A stretch of DNA of 64,000 nucleotides from Marinibaculum pumilum (lineage in GTDB: Bacteria > Pseudomonadota > Alphaproteobacteria > Ferrovibrionales > Ferrovibrionaceae), in contig NZ_JBHRTR010000015.1 of assembly GCF_042646425.1 (NCBI RefSeq), forward strand, positions 186,001 through 250,000. Direction: 5' to 3'. The position numbers and the translations under genes are program-made. This document shows positions 17,934 to 27,089 of this stretch, piece after piece (position 1 is the first letter of the stretch; the number at the start of each line of letters is the position of its first letter). Under the pieces are notes generated by a model that made no database searches, was not told the origin of the DNA, and saw nothing but the letters and a program-made list of their open reading frames with translations.

Positions 17934-18812
17934 TCAGTTGTGGAGCGCGGTGTTCCCGGCCTCATCACCTGCGGCAGCGGATGCGGCATGGGCTGCCTTC
18001 GCGTCGGAAGCCTCCCAGACCATCCGCTTGCCGCGTTCCCGGCCCAGCAGCTCGATCGGGTCGTGATTGTCGATATGCCCGAACTGGCCCTTGTAGACGC
18101 TGTAGCCGCAGAGCTCCTGCAGCCGGCGGGGGAAGGTGACCGCGACCTCGCGCGGGATGCCGAGCTGCAGGTTTTCCTGCTGGCGCATCCAGCCCCAGCA
18201 ATAGGCGCAGGAGAAGGCATAGCGGCGCCGGTCGGAATTGTTGCTGCCGGCGCCGTGCCAGAGCGCGCTGTCGAACAGCATGATGCTGCCCGCCGGCATC
18301 GTCGCGGCCACGGTGTCGTAGTCGCGGCCATAGTCCGGCGCCCGGTCCAGGCGATGGCTGCCGGGCACGATCCGGGTGGCGCCGGTTTCCTCCGTGAAGT
18401 CCGACAGCGCCCAGATCGCGTTCAGGGTGATCGGCATATGCGGCCGCGGCAGCGGCAGCAGCTGGGTGTCGGCGTGCAGCGGCTGCGCCGCCTGGCCGGG
18501 GCCGACCACCAGGGAACAGTAGGAGGACAGCAGCAGCTCCGGGTCCAGGACCGCCTCCGCCACCGCCAGCACATCCGCATGCAGCGGCACCTGCCAGAAC
18601 GCCGGGTCGTAGGTCAGCAGGTTGTTGATGCGGACCGTGTTCCGCCCCTCGAAGCCGGTCCGGGCCGGCCCCAGGCCGTGGTCGCGCTGGATGCGGTCCA
18701 GCGCGTCGATCAGCGCCGCGACGGCGTCCGGCGCAACCGCATCCCGCAGCACCGTGAAGCCATCCTCCCGCAGCCGCGCCAGATGGCCGTCGACAGCATC
18801 CTTCTTCATCAT
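17934..18812 (-). CDS. Phytanoyl-CoA dioxygenase (PhyH) family Fe(II)/2-oxoglutarate oxygenase
   Basis: About 292 residues from ATG 18812 (MMKKDAVDGHLARLREDGF...); ATG 18809 is an equal choice. The double-stranded beta-helix fold carries the metal triad: PLHADTQLLP (HxD) and, about 90 residues on, LWHGAGSNNSDRRRYAFS (distal His and 2-oxoglutarate Arg). Family members hydroxylate small molecules or secondary metabolites using O2 and 2-oxoglutarate, and the true substrate is not predictable. It sits downstream of glnE on the same strand across a short gap; no functional link is evident. Confidence 0.88.
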   Translation of the reverse strand: MMKKDAVDGHLARLREDGFTVLRDAVAPDAVAALIDALDRIQRDHGLGPARTGFEGRNTVRINNLLTYDPAFWQVPLHADVLAVAEAVLDPELLLSSYCSLVVGPGQAAQPLHADTQLLPLPRPHMPITLNAIWALSDFTEETGATRIVPGSHRLDRAPDYGRDYDTVAATMPAGSIMLFDSALWHGAGSNNSDRRRYAFSCAYCWGWMRQQENLQLGIPREVAVTFPRRLQELCGYSVYKGQFGHIDNHDPIELLGRERGKRMVWEASDAKAAHAASAAAGDEAGNTALHN

Positions 18813-18901
18813 CGCCAGTTCCCGTCCCGGAGCCGCCAAGTGCGGCGCAACGATCCGCCATGGCGGACGGCAGGGTCAAGCGTCGCCCTGTGTCCGCACC
18901 G

Positions 18902-21874
18902 TCAGCTCTCGGTGCCTTCGCCCAATGTCCGAACGTAGAGGTCGATGACGGCGTCGCGCGCCGACCGCAGGTCGCTGCTCAGAGTCTCGAAGTCGGTCGC
19001 TCCGGCGGCCCGCGCCAGGGTGACCTGGAACTGCGGCGAGTCCATGTCGGTGGTGCCACCGCGCCCGGCGGCCAGGCGCTGGGCGATCATCACCGTATTG
19101 GCCAGGTCGCGGGCGCGCCGCAGGGCCGCGGCCTCGTCCGCGGTCAGGGCGCCGGCCGCGACCAGTGCTGACACAGCCGCGCCGGCTGCCGGCGTTCCGT
19201 CGCCCTGGGCCGGGGTGGTGGCCGCCGCGTGGATCAGTGCCAGCGACTGCCAGATGAAATCCATGTCCGCCAGACCGCCTGGGCCATGCTTCAGGTCCCA
19301 CGGCGCCGAGCCGGGATGGGTTTCGCGCATGCGGCGCCGCATGGCCGCGGCATCGGCACGGACGCTGTCGGCATCGCGCTCCCTGGCGAACAAGTCGTGG
19401 ATCTGCGCGGCGAGGTCGTCCGCCAGGCTCTCGTCGCCGCAGACCAGCCGCGCCTTGGTCAGCGCCATCAGCTCCCAGGTCTGGGCATCCTCGGCATAGT
19501 ATTTCGCGAAGGCTGCGAGCCGGGTGGCGACTGGCCCCGACTTGCCGGAGGGGCGCAGCCGCATGTCCACTTCGTAGAGGCGTCCGTCCGGTGTCATCGC
19601 CGTGACCGCGGAGATCAGCCGCTGGCTGAGGCGCGCGAAATACGTCCCCGCGGCCAGCGGCTTGGGGCCGTCCGAGGCCTCCGCATCGGCCGCATGGTCG
19701 TAGACGAAGACCAGGTCCAGGTCGGATTCCGCCAGCATCTCCCGCGCGCCGAGCCGTCCCATCGCCAGCACGACGAAGCGGCCGCCCGGCAGCCGTCCGT
19801 GGCTGGCCTCATGCTGCGCCCGGGCATTGGCCAGGGCGGCGTCGAGGGCGCAGTCCGCCACATCGGTCAGCCAGCCCATCGCCTGGCCGATTTCCGCCAT
19901 ACCGTGCAGCGCCTGCACGCCGGTCTGCAGTTCGCGGTCGCGCACCCAGCGGCAGGCCGCGCGCAGCACATCCTCCTCGTGCCGGGCATGGGACAGGCGG
20001 GTCTGCAGCTCCGCCTGCAGCTCCCCCCGGTCCGGCAGCGGTGCGTAGAAGTCCGAATCCAGCATGGCGTCGAACAGGATCGGATAGCGGCTCAGATGCC
20101 GGGCGAGGTCCGGGAAGCCCCCCATGATCTCCGCCAGCAGGCCCAGCAGCGAGCGGTTCGCCAGCAGCAGCGCGAAAAGCTGGATGCCGGCCGGCATGCG
20201 GGACAGGAACTCGTCGAAGCCCTTGAAGGCCAGGTCCGGGTTCGGCGTGGCGGCAAAGGCGGCCAGCAGGTCCGGCATCAGCCCGGTCAGGCGTTCGCGC
20301 GCGGCCCGGGTCTTCAGTGCCGGATAGCGCGACCGGTGCCAGTCGCGGACGATCCGCGACACCGCCTCCGGGTCGCCGAACCCCATGCCGGCCAGGTTTT
20401 CCAGGGTGTCGGGATCGTGGTCGGTACCGGTGAAGACCAGGCTACCGCTCTGCCGTGCCTCCGGCTCGGGGTCGGCGAACAGTTCGTCGAAATGGCGCGA
20501 CACCATGGTCAGCACCCGGGTCAGGGTGGCCTCCAGCGCGGCGCGGTCCGGAAAGCCCATGAAGGCCGCATAGCGGGACAGCGCCTCTGCCTCCGCCGGC
20601 ACCTTCTGGGTCTGCTGGTCGTCGATCATCTGCAGCCGGTGCTCGGCGATGCGGAGGAAACGGTAGGCATCCTCCATCTCGCGACAGGTCTGGATGTCGA
20701 TGCGGTCGATGTCGGCAAGGGCGTGCAGGGTTGCGACCGTGCCGCGCAGCCGCAGTGCCGGCTCCCGGCCGCCGGCGATCAGCTGCTGGGTCTGGGCGAA
20801 GAATTCGATCTCGCGGATGCCGCCGCGGCCGACCTTCAGGTCGTGGCCGGCCGCCGCGATCTGGCCATGCCCCTTGTGGCTGTGGATCTGGCGCTTCACC
20901 GCCATGATGTCGGCGATGGCCGCGAAATCCATGTTGCGCCGCCAGACGAAGGGCGTGATCTCGTCCAGGAAATGCCGGCCGAGATCCAGGTCGCCGGCAC
21001 AGGGGCGCGCCTTGATCATCGCCGCCCGTTCCCAGTTCTGGCCATAGCTTTCGTAATACGAGATCGCGGCACCGACCGGCAGCGCAACCTGCGTCGCACC
21101 CGGATCCGGCCTCAGCCGCAGGTCGGTGCGGAAGACATAGCCGTCGCGGGTGCGGTCCTGCAGCAGCCGGGTCAGCGCCTGGGTGGCCCGCACGGCCGCC
21201 TGCTGCACCGCGTCGGCGGGCCGTCCGAGCCATTTGCCCAGACGCTCCGCGTCGTACAGGGCGATCACGTCGACATCGCTGGAATAGTTCAGTTCCCCGG
21301 CGCCGAGCTTGCCCATCGCCAGAAGCACGAAGCCGCAGCCGTTCAGGTCGGCGTCCTGCGGGGCCTCGGTCGTCGCCTGGGCGGCCAGTGCCGATTCCAG
21401 GGCCACACCGATTGCCGCGTCGGCGAACGCCGACAGCGCCGTCACGACCCGGTCCAGCGCCCAGGCGCCCGACAGGTCGGCCAGCCCGACGATCAGCGCC
21501 GCGCGGTTGCGCGCCTGCCGCAACAGCGGCGCCGCCTCTTGCGGGCGCAGCCGCGCCCCCGGCGCCGGCAGGCCGTCCAGCAGCACCTCCAGGCAGCGGT
21601 CGGGACCGTCCAGCATCAGGTCGGCCCATTGCTCCGGTGTCCGCAGCAGGCAGGCGGACAGGAAGGGGCTGTTGCCGAAGACGGCCGCCAGAAGGGCCTC
21701 CGCGTCCGGCTGCGCCTGTGCCTGCTGCAGGCGCGCGGCGGCATCGCCTTCCGCCGCGGCGACCAGCTGTTCCAGCCGCTCGCGCCCGCGCGCGACGGCA
21801 TCCTCGTCGGCCGCGGCCGGCGGCAGCCGGCATTCGGCGGCGATCGTTCCGTTGCCTGCGACGGAACCCTGCAC
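18902..21874 (-). CDS. glnE: Bifunctional glutamine synthetase adenylyltransferase / adenylyl-removing enzyme
   Basis: 990 residues, the typical GlnE length. It has two homologous nucleotidyltransferase halves joined by a regulatory linker. The N-terminal adenylyl-removing half contains NYSSDVDVIALYD (metal Asp pair) and the KVGRGGIREIEFFAQ motif; the C-terminal adenylyl-transferase half contains MLAESDLDLVFVYD and KHGPGGLADMDFIWQ. It modifies Tyr398 of the GlnA at 57913-59322, directed by PII (GlnB, 59540-59878), so the whole GS control loop except GlnD is encoded in the window. The start ATG 21874 (MQGSVAGNGTIAAE) leads divergently from the AsmA-like gene. Confidence 0.96.
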   Translation of the reverse strand: MQGSVAGNGTIAAECRLPPAAADEDAVARGRERLEQLVAAAEGDAAARLQQAQAQPDAEALLAAVFGNSPFLSACLLRTPEQWADLMLDGPDRCLEVLLDGLPAPGARLRPQEAAPLLRQARNRAALIVGLADLSGAWALDRVVTALSAFADAAIGVALESALAAQATTEAPQDADLNGCGFVLLAMGKLGAGELNYSSDVDVIALYDAERLGKWLGRPADAVQQAAVRATQALTRLLQDRTRDGYVFRTDLRLRPDPGATQVALPVGAAISYYESYGQNWERAAMIKARPCAGDLDLGRHFLDEITPFVWRRNMDFAAIADIMAVKRQIHSHKGHGQIAAAGHDLKVGRGGIREIEFFAQTQQLIAGGREPALRLRGTVATLHALADIDRIDIQTCREMEDAYRFLRIAEHRLQMIDDQQTQKVPAEAEALSRYAAFMGFPDRAALEATLTRVLTMVSRHFDELFADPEPEARQSGSLVFTGTDHDPDTLENLAGMGFGDPEAVSRIVRDWHRSRYPALKTRAARERLTGLMPDLLAAFAATPNPDLAFKGFDEFLSRMPAGIQLFALLLANRSLLGLLAEIMGGFPDLARHLSRYPILFDAMLDSDFYAPLPDRGELQAELQTRLSHARHEEDVLRAACRWVRDRELQTGVQALHGMAEIGQAMGWLTDVADCALDAALANARAQHEASHGRLPGGRFVVLAMGRLGAREMLAESDLDLVFVYDHAADAEASDGPKPLAAGTYFARLSQRLISAVTAMTPDGRLYEVDMRLRPSGKSGPVATRLAAFAKYYAEDAQTWELMALTKARLVCGDESLADDLAAQIHDLFARERDADSVRADAAAMRRRMRETHPGSAPWDLKHGPGGLADMDFIWQSLALIHAAATTPAQGDGTPAAGAAVSALVAAGALTADEAAALRRARDLANTVMIAQRLAAGRGGTTDMDSPQFQVTLARAAGATDFETLSSDLRSARDAVIDLYVRTLGEGTES

Positions 21875-21922
21875 GGCGTTCTCCCTTTATCGTTCGGGGC
21901 CGGCCTGCGATCGGCGGCATGG

Positions 21923-24900
21923 ATGCTCGCCGTTGCAGGATATTGTGGATATCCTGCAGCCAGTCCCACATTCCGGGGTGATTCTAGTTGCGGGCGGGCC
22001 TTGCTGCGACCTGTCTCCAAATGGCTGTACCGTGGCCTCGCGGCCGGACTGGCGGGCCTGACGGTTCTTCTGGCCATGCTGTTCTGGCGCCTGGCGACAG
22101 CGGGACTGAGCCTTTCCTTTGTGACGCCCTACGTCAACGCGGCGCTGCAGGATGCCGTGCCGGGCTACCAGGTGGCCGTCGGCGATACGGAACTGTTCTG
22201 GCAGGGGCTTGACGCGCCGGTCGGGGTGATCGCCTCCGATGTGCGGGTGGCGGCCACAGGCGCGGGCTCGGCGGTGACGATTCCCCGCCTGCACCTGGAT
22301 TTCGCCGCCGCCGCGCTGCTGCGTGGCGAACTCAGCCTGACCCGTGTCGAAGCGGACGGCGCGCTGCTGAACCTCACCCGCAATGCCGACGGCGAACTGG
22401 GCCTGGCGGTGACGCCGAGCGATGCGACCGAGGGCGGGCCGCCCGGCGAGCCGTCGATGCAGCTGGAGGCGGAGGATCCCGGGCGCCTGGCGGCCGGCGC
22501 CGATCCGGAGCGGGCCTCGATGCTGGCGAATATTGCCGGCGAGCTGCTGCAGGCGCCCAGGGACCAGGCATCCAGGGACGGCGGCACCCTGGCCGGGCTG
22601 GACGCGGTGGGCGTGACCGGGTCGCGCCTGATCGTCGACGATGCCGTGACCGGGCGCTCCTGGCAGGCCGACAATGTCCGGATCGCCGCTGAACGCGGCG
22701 ATACCGGCATCGTCCTGCGCGGCGCCATGGATCTGGATCTGGGCGACGGCCGGCGCCTGCCGATCAGCCTGACCGGATTTCACCGGCGCGGCAGCAACGC
22801 CATCGACGCCCGGGTCGCCGGCGGCCCGGTCTATCCGGCGGAACTGGCCACCGGCGGCCAGGACGACTGGTTGCAGACGGTGGATGCGCCATTGCTGTTC
22901 GAGGCGGGGTTCCGGTTCGACGGCTCCGGCCTGCCGGCGGTGATCGACGGCCGCATCACCGGGGCCGTCGGGCGCCTGCGCCTGCCGTCCACGATGGCGG
23001 AGGCGCTGCCGCTGTCCGACCTGGACCTGCGTTTCCGCCTGCACCCGCGGACGAAGCGGTTCGACGTCACCCGCCTGTCGGTCAACCTTGCCGGTGCGCC
23101 GCTGTCGGGGCAGGGGGCGCTGACCTGGTCCGGCACGGCGCTGGAGCCGCTGGTGCCGGAGGCGCTTGTCGCGGCGGTAGCGGCGCCGCGGCTGGAAAGC
23201 GTGGAGTGGCGCGGGCAGGTCGGACCGGTCCGCGGCGTCAGCCTGCGCGACGGCCGCCTTCACGTCGCGACCGACGGGGTCCCGGAACCGCCCAGCGGGC
23301 TGCCATCGGCCATGGTCGCGCTGGAGACCCCGCTGGACCTGAGCCTGGCCTACCAGGCCGCCGGCGCGCGGCCGGGCGTGCTGCGCGCCGAGGCCACAGT
23401 GGCAGGCGCCCGTCTCGACCTGCCGGCCTATTTCGACCATCCCCTGAGCCTGACCGACCTGGCTGTCGGCCTGCGCTTCGACGCGGCTGCCGGCCGGTTG
23501 GATGTCGGCCATGCTGCACTGCAGGCGGAGGGGGTCGCCGCGTCCTTCAACGGCAGCCTGGACCTGGCGGAGCAAGGCGCCGGGGAGCGCGGCGGCGACG
23601 GGACGGGGCAGCCGTGGCGGCACCTGACGCTGGAGGGCGATTTCGGCAGCATGACCCTGGCGCAGCTGCTCGCGCTCTGGCCGAAGCCGTTCGCTGCCAT
23701 CACGCGCGACTGGTTCGAGGCCAATCTGGAGCAGGCGCTGCTCCAGGCGCCGCGGATCGAGGTGGACATGGCGGCGGCCGACCTGACGGCCGGCGACCTG
23801 CCGGAGGGCAGCATCGACCTGCGCTTCGGCCTGGCCGATGCCGTGCTTCACTACCTGCGGCCGATGTCGCCGATCCGGGGCATGTCGGCAGAGGGCCGCC
23901 TGACGCAGGATGCCTTCACCCTGACCGACGCGGCCGGGACCCTGGACGGCATGCGGATCAGCGACGGCTCGGTGACGATCGCGCGCCTGCAGGAGCCTTT
24001 GCCGCTGGCGGACATCCGCTACCGGATCGAGGGCGCCATCGCCGGCATGCTGGCCCTGCTGGGCCAGAAGCCGCTGGAACTGCCGCAGCGGACCGGCCTG
24101 GAGCCGGGGGCGGTCGGCGGCAATGCCGGCCTGGACGTGAGCCTTGCCTTTCCGCTCCGGGACGGGCTGGACATGACGGACATCGCCTTCGGGATCGCCG
24201 GCCCGCTCAGCGGCGTCGAGATGCGGGATGTGATCGGCGATATCGACCTCAGCCGCGGCGCCCTGCAGGTTAGCGCCGACCGCGACGGGCTGGACGCCAA
24301 GGGCGAGGGGCGGCTGGCCGGCGTGCCGGCGGGGATCGAGTGGCGGCAGCCCATCGATAGCGGCGACCCGGCCCGGTTCCGCATCCGCGCCAGGCTGGAC
24401 GACCTGCAGCGTGCGCGCTGGGGCGTCGATCTGGAGCCGTTCGTCACCGGCCCGGTCGGCGCCGATCTCACCTTCCTGGAGCGGGGCGGCGGCAGCTGGG
24501 AGATGGGCGCCAGCCTGGACCTGGAGGCCGCGCGCCTGGCGGTGCCGGCGCTGCACCTCGACAAGCCCGCAGGCACGCCGGCGACGGCGGCCCTGCGCGG
24601 CGAGGTCGGGCCCGACGGGGTCAGCGCCCTGTCCGTCGACAACCTGGTCGGTCCCGACCTCGGCGTCACGGCGCAGGTGAGCCTGGCCGACGGTGCCGTC
24701 AACCGGGTCGACCTGTCCCGCCTGGAGATCGGCGCCTCGGACATGTCGGGCTGGGCGCAGGCCAATCCGAACGGCATCTGGTCGGTCTTCCTGCAGGGGG
24801 CGCAGGCCGACCTGAGGCCCTATCTCGACGGCATGGCCGACGGCGTCGATGCGGAAGGGGCGGCCGGCCGGCGCACGCCGCCGCCGACAGGCGTCAGCGC

Positions 24901-25708
24901 GGACCTGGTGCTGAATGTCAGCCGGGCGATCATCACCGACGACTTCGTCACCACCGACCTGGCGATGGAGGTGGGGTTGCGCGACGGCCTGATCGAACGG
25001 CTGCAGGGGCAGGCGGTGCTGCCGGCCGAGCCCGCGGGCGTCGGCGCTGCCGGGGCGGGACCCGGCACGATCCGGCTGCGCGCGGCCCGCGACGGGCAGA
25101 GCCTGCGCTTCGCCCTGAACAGCGACGATGCCGGTGGCTCCTTCCGCAGCATCGGCTTCGACAAGATGCGCGGCGGCAGCCTGGTGGCGGTCGGCACGGC
25201 ACCGGTCAGCGATCCGGGGCGGATCTCCGCCCGCGCGGTGGTGCAGGACACCCGCATCGTCGAGGTGCCGGAGCTGGAGGCGCTGGTGTCGGATCCCTCG
25301 GAGCGTGACGCGGCGGGGGCGCCGGCGGGCCGCGGCGTGCCGGTGGAGGTGGCGGAGATGGAGGTGGCGCTGGAGGGGGCGACCCTTCTGGTGCGCGAAC
25401 TGCGTGCCCGCGGCCCCGGCATCGGCATCACCCTGCAGGGCGAGATCGGCCTGGAGGTGGATCGCGCCGCCCTGACCGGCACGTTCGTGCCGGCCTATGC
25501 GCTGAACAATGCCTTCGGCGAGATCCCGATCATCGGCGACCTGCTGATCGGTCGCGAGGGGGAGGGGCTGATCGGCTTCACCTTCCGCGTCTCCGGCCCG
25601 CTGGATGCGCCGGATGTCGACGTCAATCCGCTGTCGGGCCTGGCGCCGGGCTTCCTGCGCCGGATCTTCGAGTTCACGCCGCCGAACCTGGGCGGCCCCG
25701 ATGGCTGA
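21923..25708 (+). CDS. Large AsmA-like / DUF3971 envelope protein
   Basis: About 1,261 residues with one N-terminal membrane segment (LAAGLAGLTVLLAMLFWRL) and then a very long beta-rich region. The sequence resembles AsmA/YhdP-type proteins, including DUF3971-like stretches and an AsmA_2-like C terminus (FGEIPIIGDLLIGREGEG, then a PLDAPDVDVNPLSGLAPGFL tail). Such proteins bridge the periplasm and are implicated in phospholipid transport to the outer membrane. The start is uncertain. ATG 21923 is the first in frame, but TTG 22001 (LRPVSKWLYRGL) gives the N terminus expected for the family and would leave the 21934-21958 inverted repeat in the promoter. Neither has a strong ribosome site. Confidence 0.85.
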   Translation: MLAVAGYCGYPAASPTFRGDSSCGRALLRPVSKWLYRGLAAGLAGLTVLLAMLFWRLATAGLSLSFVTPYVNAALQDAVPGYQVAVGDTELFWQGLDAPVGVIASDVRVAATGAGSAVTIPRLHLDFAAAALLRGELSLTRVEADGALLNLTRNADGELGLAVTPSDATEGGPPGEPSMQLEAEDPGRLAAGADPERASMLANIAGELLQAPRDQASRDGGTLAGLDAVGVTGSRLIVDDAVTGRSWQADNVRIAAERGDTGIVLRGAMDLDLGDGRRLPISLTGFHRRGSNAIDARVAGGPVYPAELATGGQDDWLQTVDAPLLFEAGFRFDGSGLPAVIDGRITGAVGRLRLPSTMAEALPLSDLDLRFRLHPRTKRFDVTRLSVNLAGAPLSGQGALTWSGTALEPLVPEALVAAVAAPRLESVEWRGQVGPVRGVSLRDGRLHVATDGVPEPPSGLPSAMVALETPLDLSLAYQAAGARPGVLRAEATVAGARLDLPAYFDHPLSLTDLAVGLRFDAAAGRLDVGHAALQAEGVAASFNGSLDLAEQGAGERGGDGTGQPWRHLTLEGDFGSMTLAQLLALWPKPFAAITRDWFEANLEQALLQAPRIEVDMAAADLTAGDLPEGSIDLRFGLADAVLHYLRPMSPIRGMSAEGRLTQDAFTLTDAAGTLDGMRISDGSVTIARLQEPLPLADIRYRIEGAIAGMLALLGQKPLELPQRTGLEPGAVGGNAGLDVSLAFPLRDGLDMTDIAFGIAGPLSGVEMRDVIGDIDLSRGALQVSADRDGLDAKGEGRLAGVPAGIEWRQPIDSGDPARFRIRARLDDLQRARWGVDLEPFVTGPVGADLTFLERGGGSWEMGASLDLEAARLAVPALHLDKPAGTPATAALRGEVGPDGVSALSVDNLVGPDLGVTAQVSLADGAVNRVDLSRLEIGASDMSGWAQANPNGIWSVFLQGAQADLRPYLDGMADGVDAEGAAGRRTPPPTGVSADLVLNVSRAIITDDFVTTDLAMEVGLRDGLIERLQGQAVLPAEPAGVGAAGAGPGTIRLRAARDGQSLRFALNSDDAGGSFRSIGFDKMRGGSLVAVGTAPVSDPGRISARAVVQDTRIVEVPELEALVSDPSERDAAGAPAGRGVPVEVAEMEVALEGATLLVRELRARGPGIGITLQGEIGLEVDRAALTGTFVPAYALNNAFGEIPIIGDLLIGREGEGLIGFTFRVSGPLDAPDVDVNPLSGLAPGFLRRIFEFTPPNLGGPDG
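21934..21958. promoter_or_regulatory. Perfect 10-bp inverted repeat between divergent glnE and the AsmA-like gene
   Basis: TGCAGGATAT and ATATCCTGCA flank a 5-base spacer. It lies 60 bp from the glnE start and just inside or upstream of the AsmA-like gene, depending on that gene's start. It is suited to a dimeric regulator; as RNA it could form a hairpin in either leader. Confidence 0.45.
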
Positions 25709-25750
25709 TCTGGCGGTTGATCTGGCGGCTGAAGCGCGACCGGCGGCAGG

Positions 25751-27007
25751 CTATTCCGCCGGACGCACCAGGATGTGCCGCTTGCGCCCCGCGCTCAGCT
25801 TTATCGAACCCTCGCCGCCCAGCGCGTCCAGCCCGATCGCCTCCATCTCGCCGGCCACCGCCCGGTCGTTGATGCGAGCGCCGCCGCCCTGGATCAGCTT
25901 GCGGGCGGCACTGTTGGAGGCGGCGAGGCCGGCACGGGCGAACAGCTGGAAGGCCGGGATGCCGGCGGCCAGGTCGGCACGAGCGACCTCGACCACCGGC
26001 AGGCCGGCGCTGGCGGTGCCGGCCTCGAAGGTTTCCGCCGCGGTCCTTGCCGCCTGCTCCGCCGCCGCGCGACCATGGCAGAGGGTCGTCGCCTCGTTGG
26101 CGAGGACCTTCTTCGCCTCGTTCAGCTCCGCGCCCTGCAGCGCCTCCAGGCGGGCGATCTCGTCCATCGGCAGTTCGGTGAACAGCTTCAGGAAGCGGCC
26201 GACATCGCCATCCTCGGTATTGCGCCAGAACTGCCAGTAGTCGTAGGGGCTCAGCGCGTCCTCGTTCAGCCAGACCGCGCCTTGCGCGGTCTTGCCCATC
26301 TTCGCGCCGGAGGCGGTGGTGATCAGCGGGCAGGTGACGCCGAACAGTTGCGCATCCTCGATCCGCCGGGTCAGCTCGATACCGTTGACGATATTGCCCC
26401 ACTGGTCGGAGCCGCCCATCTGCAGGCGGCAGCCCAGGCGCCGGTACAGCTCCAGGAAGTCATAGGCCTGGAGGATCATGTAGTTGAATTCCAGGAAGGT
26501 CAGCGGCTGCTCGCGCTCAAGGCGCATGCGGACGCTGTCGAAGGTCAGCATGCGGTTGACGGAGAAATGCCGGCCCACATCGCGCAGCAGCTGGATATAG
26601 CCCAGCTCGTCCAGCCATTCCGCGTTGTTCGCCATCACCGCGTCGCCCGGCCGGTTGCCGAAGGTGACGAAGTTGGCGAACTTGGCCTTGATGCTGTCCA
26701 TGTTGGCCCCGATCTGGGCCTCGGTCAGCAGCTGCCGCGTCTCGTCCTTGCCCGACGGGTCGCCCACCTTGGTGGTGCCGCCGCCCATCAGCACGATCGG
26801 CTTGTGGCCGGTGCGCTGGAACAGCCGCAGCATCATGATCGAGAGCAGATGCCCGACATGCAGGCTCGGCCCGGTGCAGTCATAGCCCACATAGGCCGTC
26901 AGCCGGCCGGCCAGGGCCGCCTCGTCCAGCCCCTCCATGTCGGTTGCCTGGTGCAGGTAGCCGCGTTCGGTCAGAACGTGCAGGAAGTCCGAGCGTGCCC
27001 CGGTCAT
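25751..27007 (-). CDS. tyrS: Tyrosine--tRNA ligase
   Basis: 418 residues, class I synthetase. The HIGH-like motif reads SLHVGHLLSIMML near residue 48 and the KMSKS-like motif GAKMGKT near residue 235. The tyrosine and tRNA pocket is marked by GSDQWGNIVNGIEL. A C-terminal S4-like RNA-binding domain (about residues 355-415) contains ARKLIQGGGARINDRAV. It charges tRNA-Tyr in the cytosol. The gene is convergent with the AsmA-like gene, with only 42 bp between the stops. Confidence 0.96.
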   Translation of the reverse strand: MTGARSDFLHVLTERGYLHQATDMEGLDEAALAGRLTAYVGYDCTGPSLHVGHLLSIMMLRLFQRTGHKPIVLMGGGTTKVGDPSGKDETRQLLTEAQIGANMDSIKAKFANFVTFGNRPGDAVMANNAEWLDELGYIQLLRDVGRHFSVNRMLTFDSVRMRLEREQPLTFLEFNYMILQAYDFLELYRRLGCRLQMGGSDQWGNIVNGIELTRRIEDAQLFGVTCPLITTASGAKMGKTAQGAVWLNEDALSPYDYWQFWRNTEDGDVGRFLKLFTELPMDEIARLEALQGAELNEAKKVLANEATTLCHGRAAAEQAARTAAETFEAGTASAGLPVVEVARADLAAGIPAFQLFARAGLAASNSAARKLIQGGGARINDRAVAGEMEAIGLDALGGEGSIKLSAGRKRHILVRPAE

Positions 27008-27089
27008 GACGATATGCTTCCGGTCGGATGGATGATGCGGGTCAGGGTCGTGGTGGCTCGTTTAGCACAGACGTCACCAGCGGCAATAA

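Noticed and set aside
19229..21920. Plus-strand open frame continuous with the AsmA-like gene, suggesting a 2,100-residue protein
   Set aside because: This part is antisense to glnE, has no domain features and lacks a ribosome site. The real N terminus with its membrane segment lies near 21923-22001.
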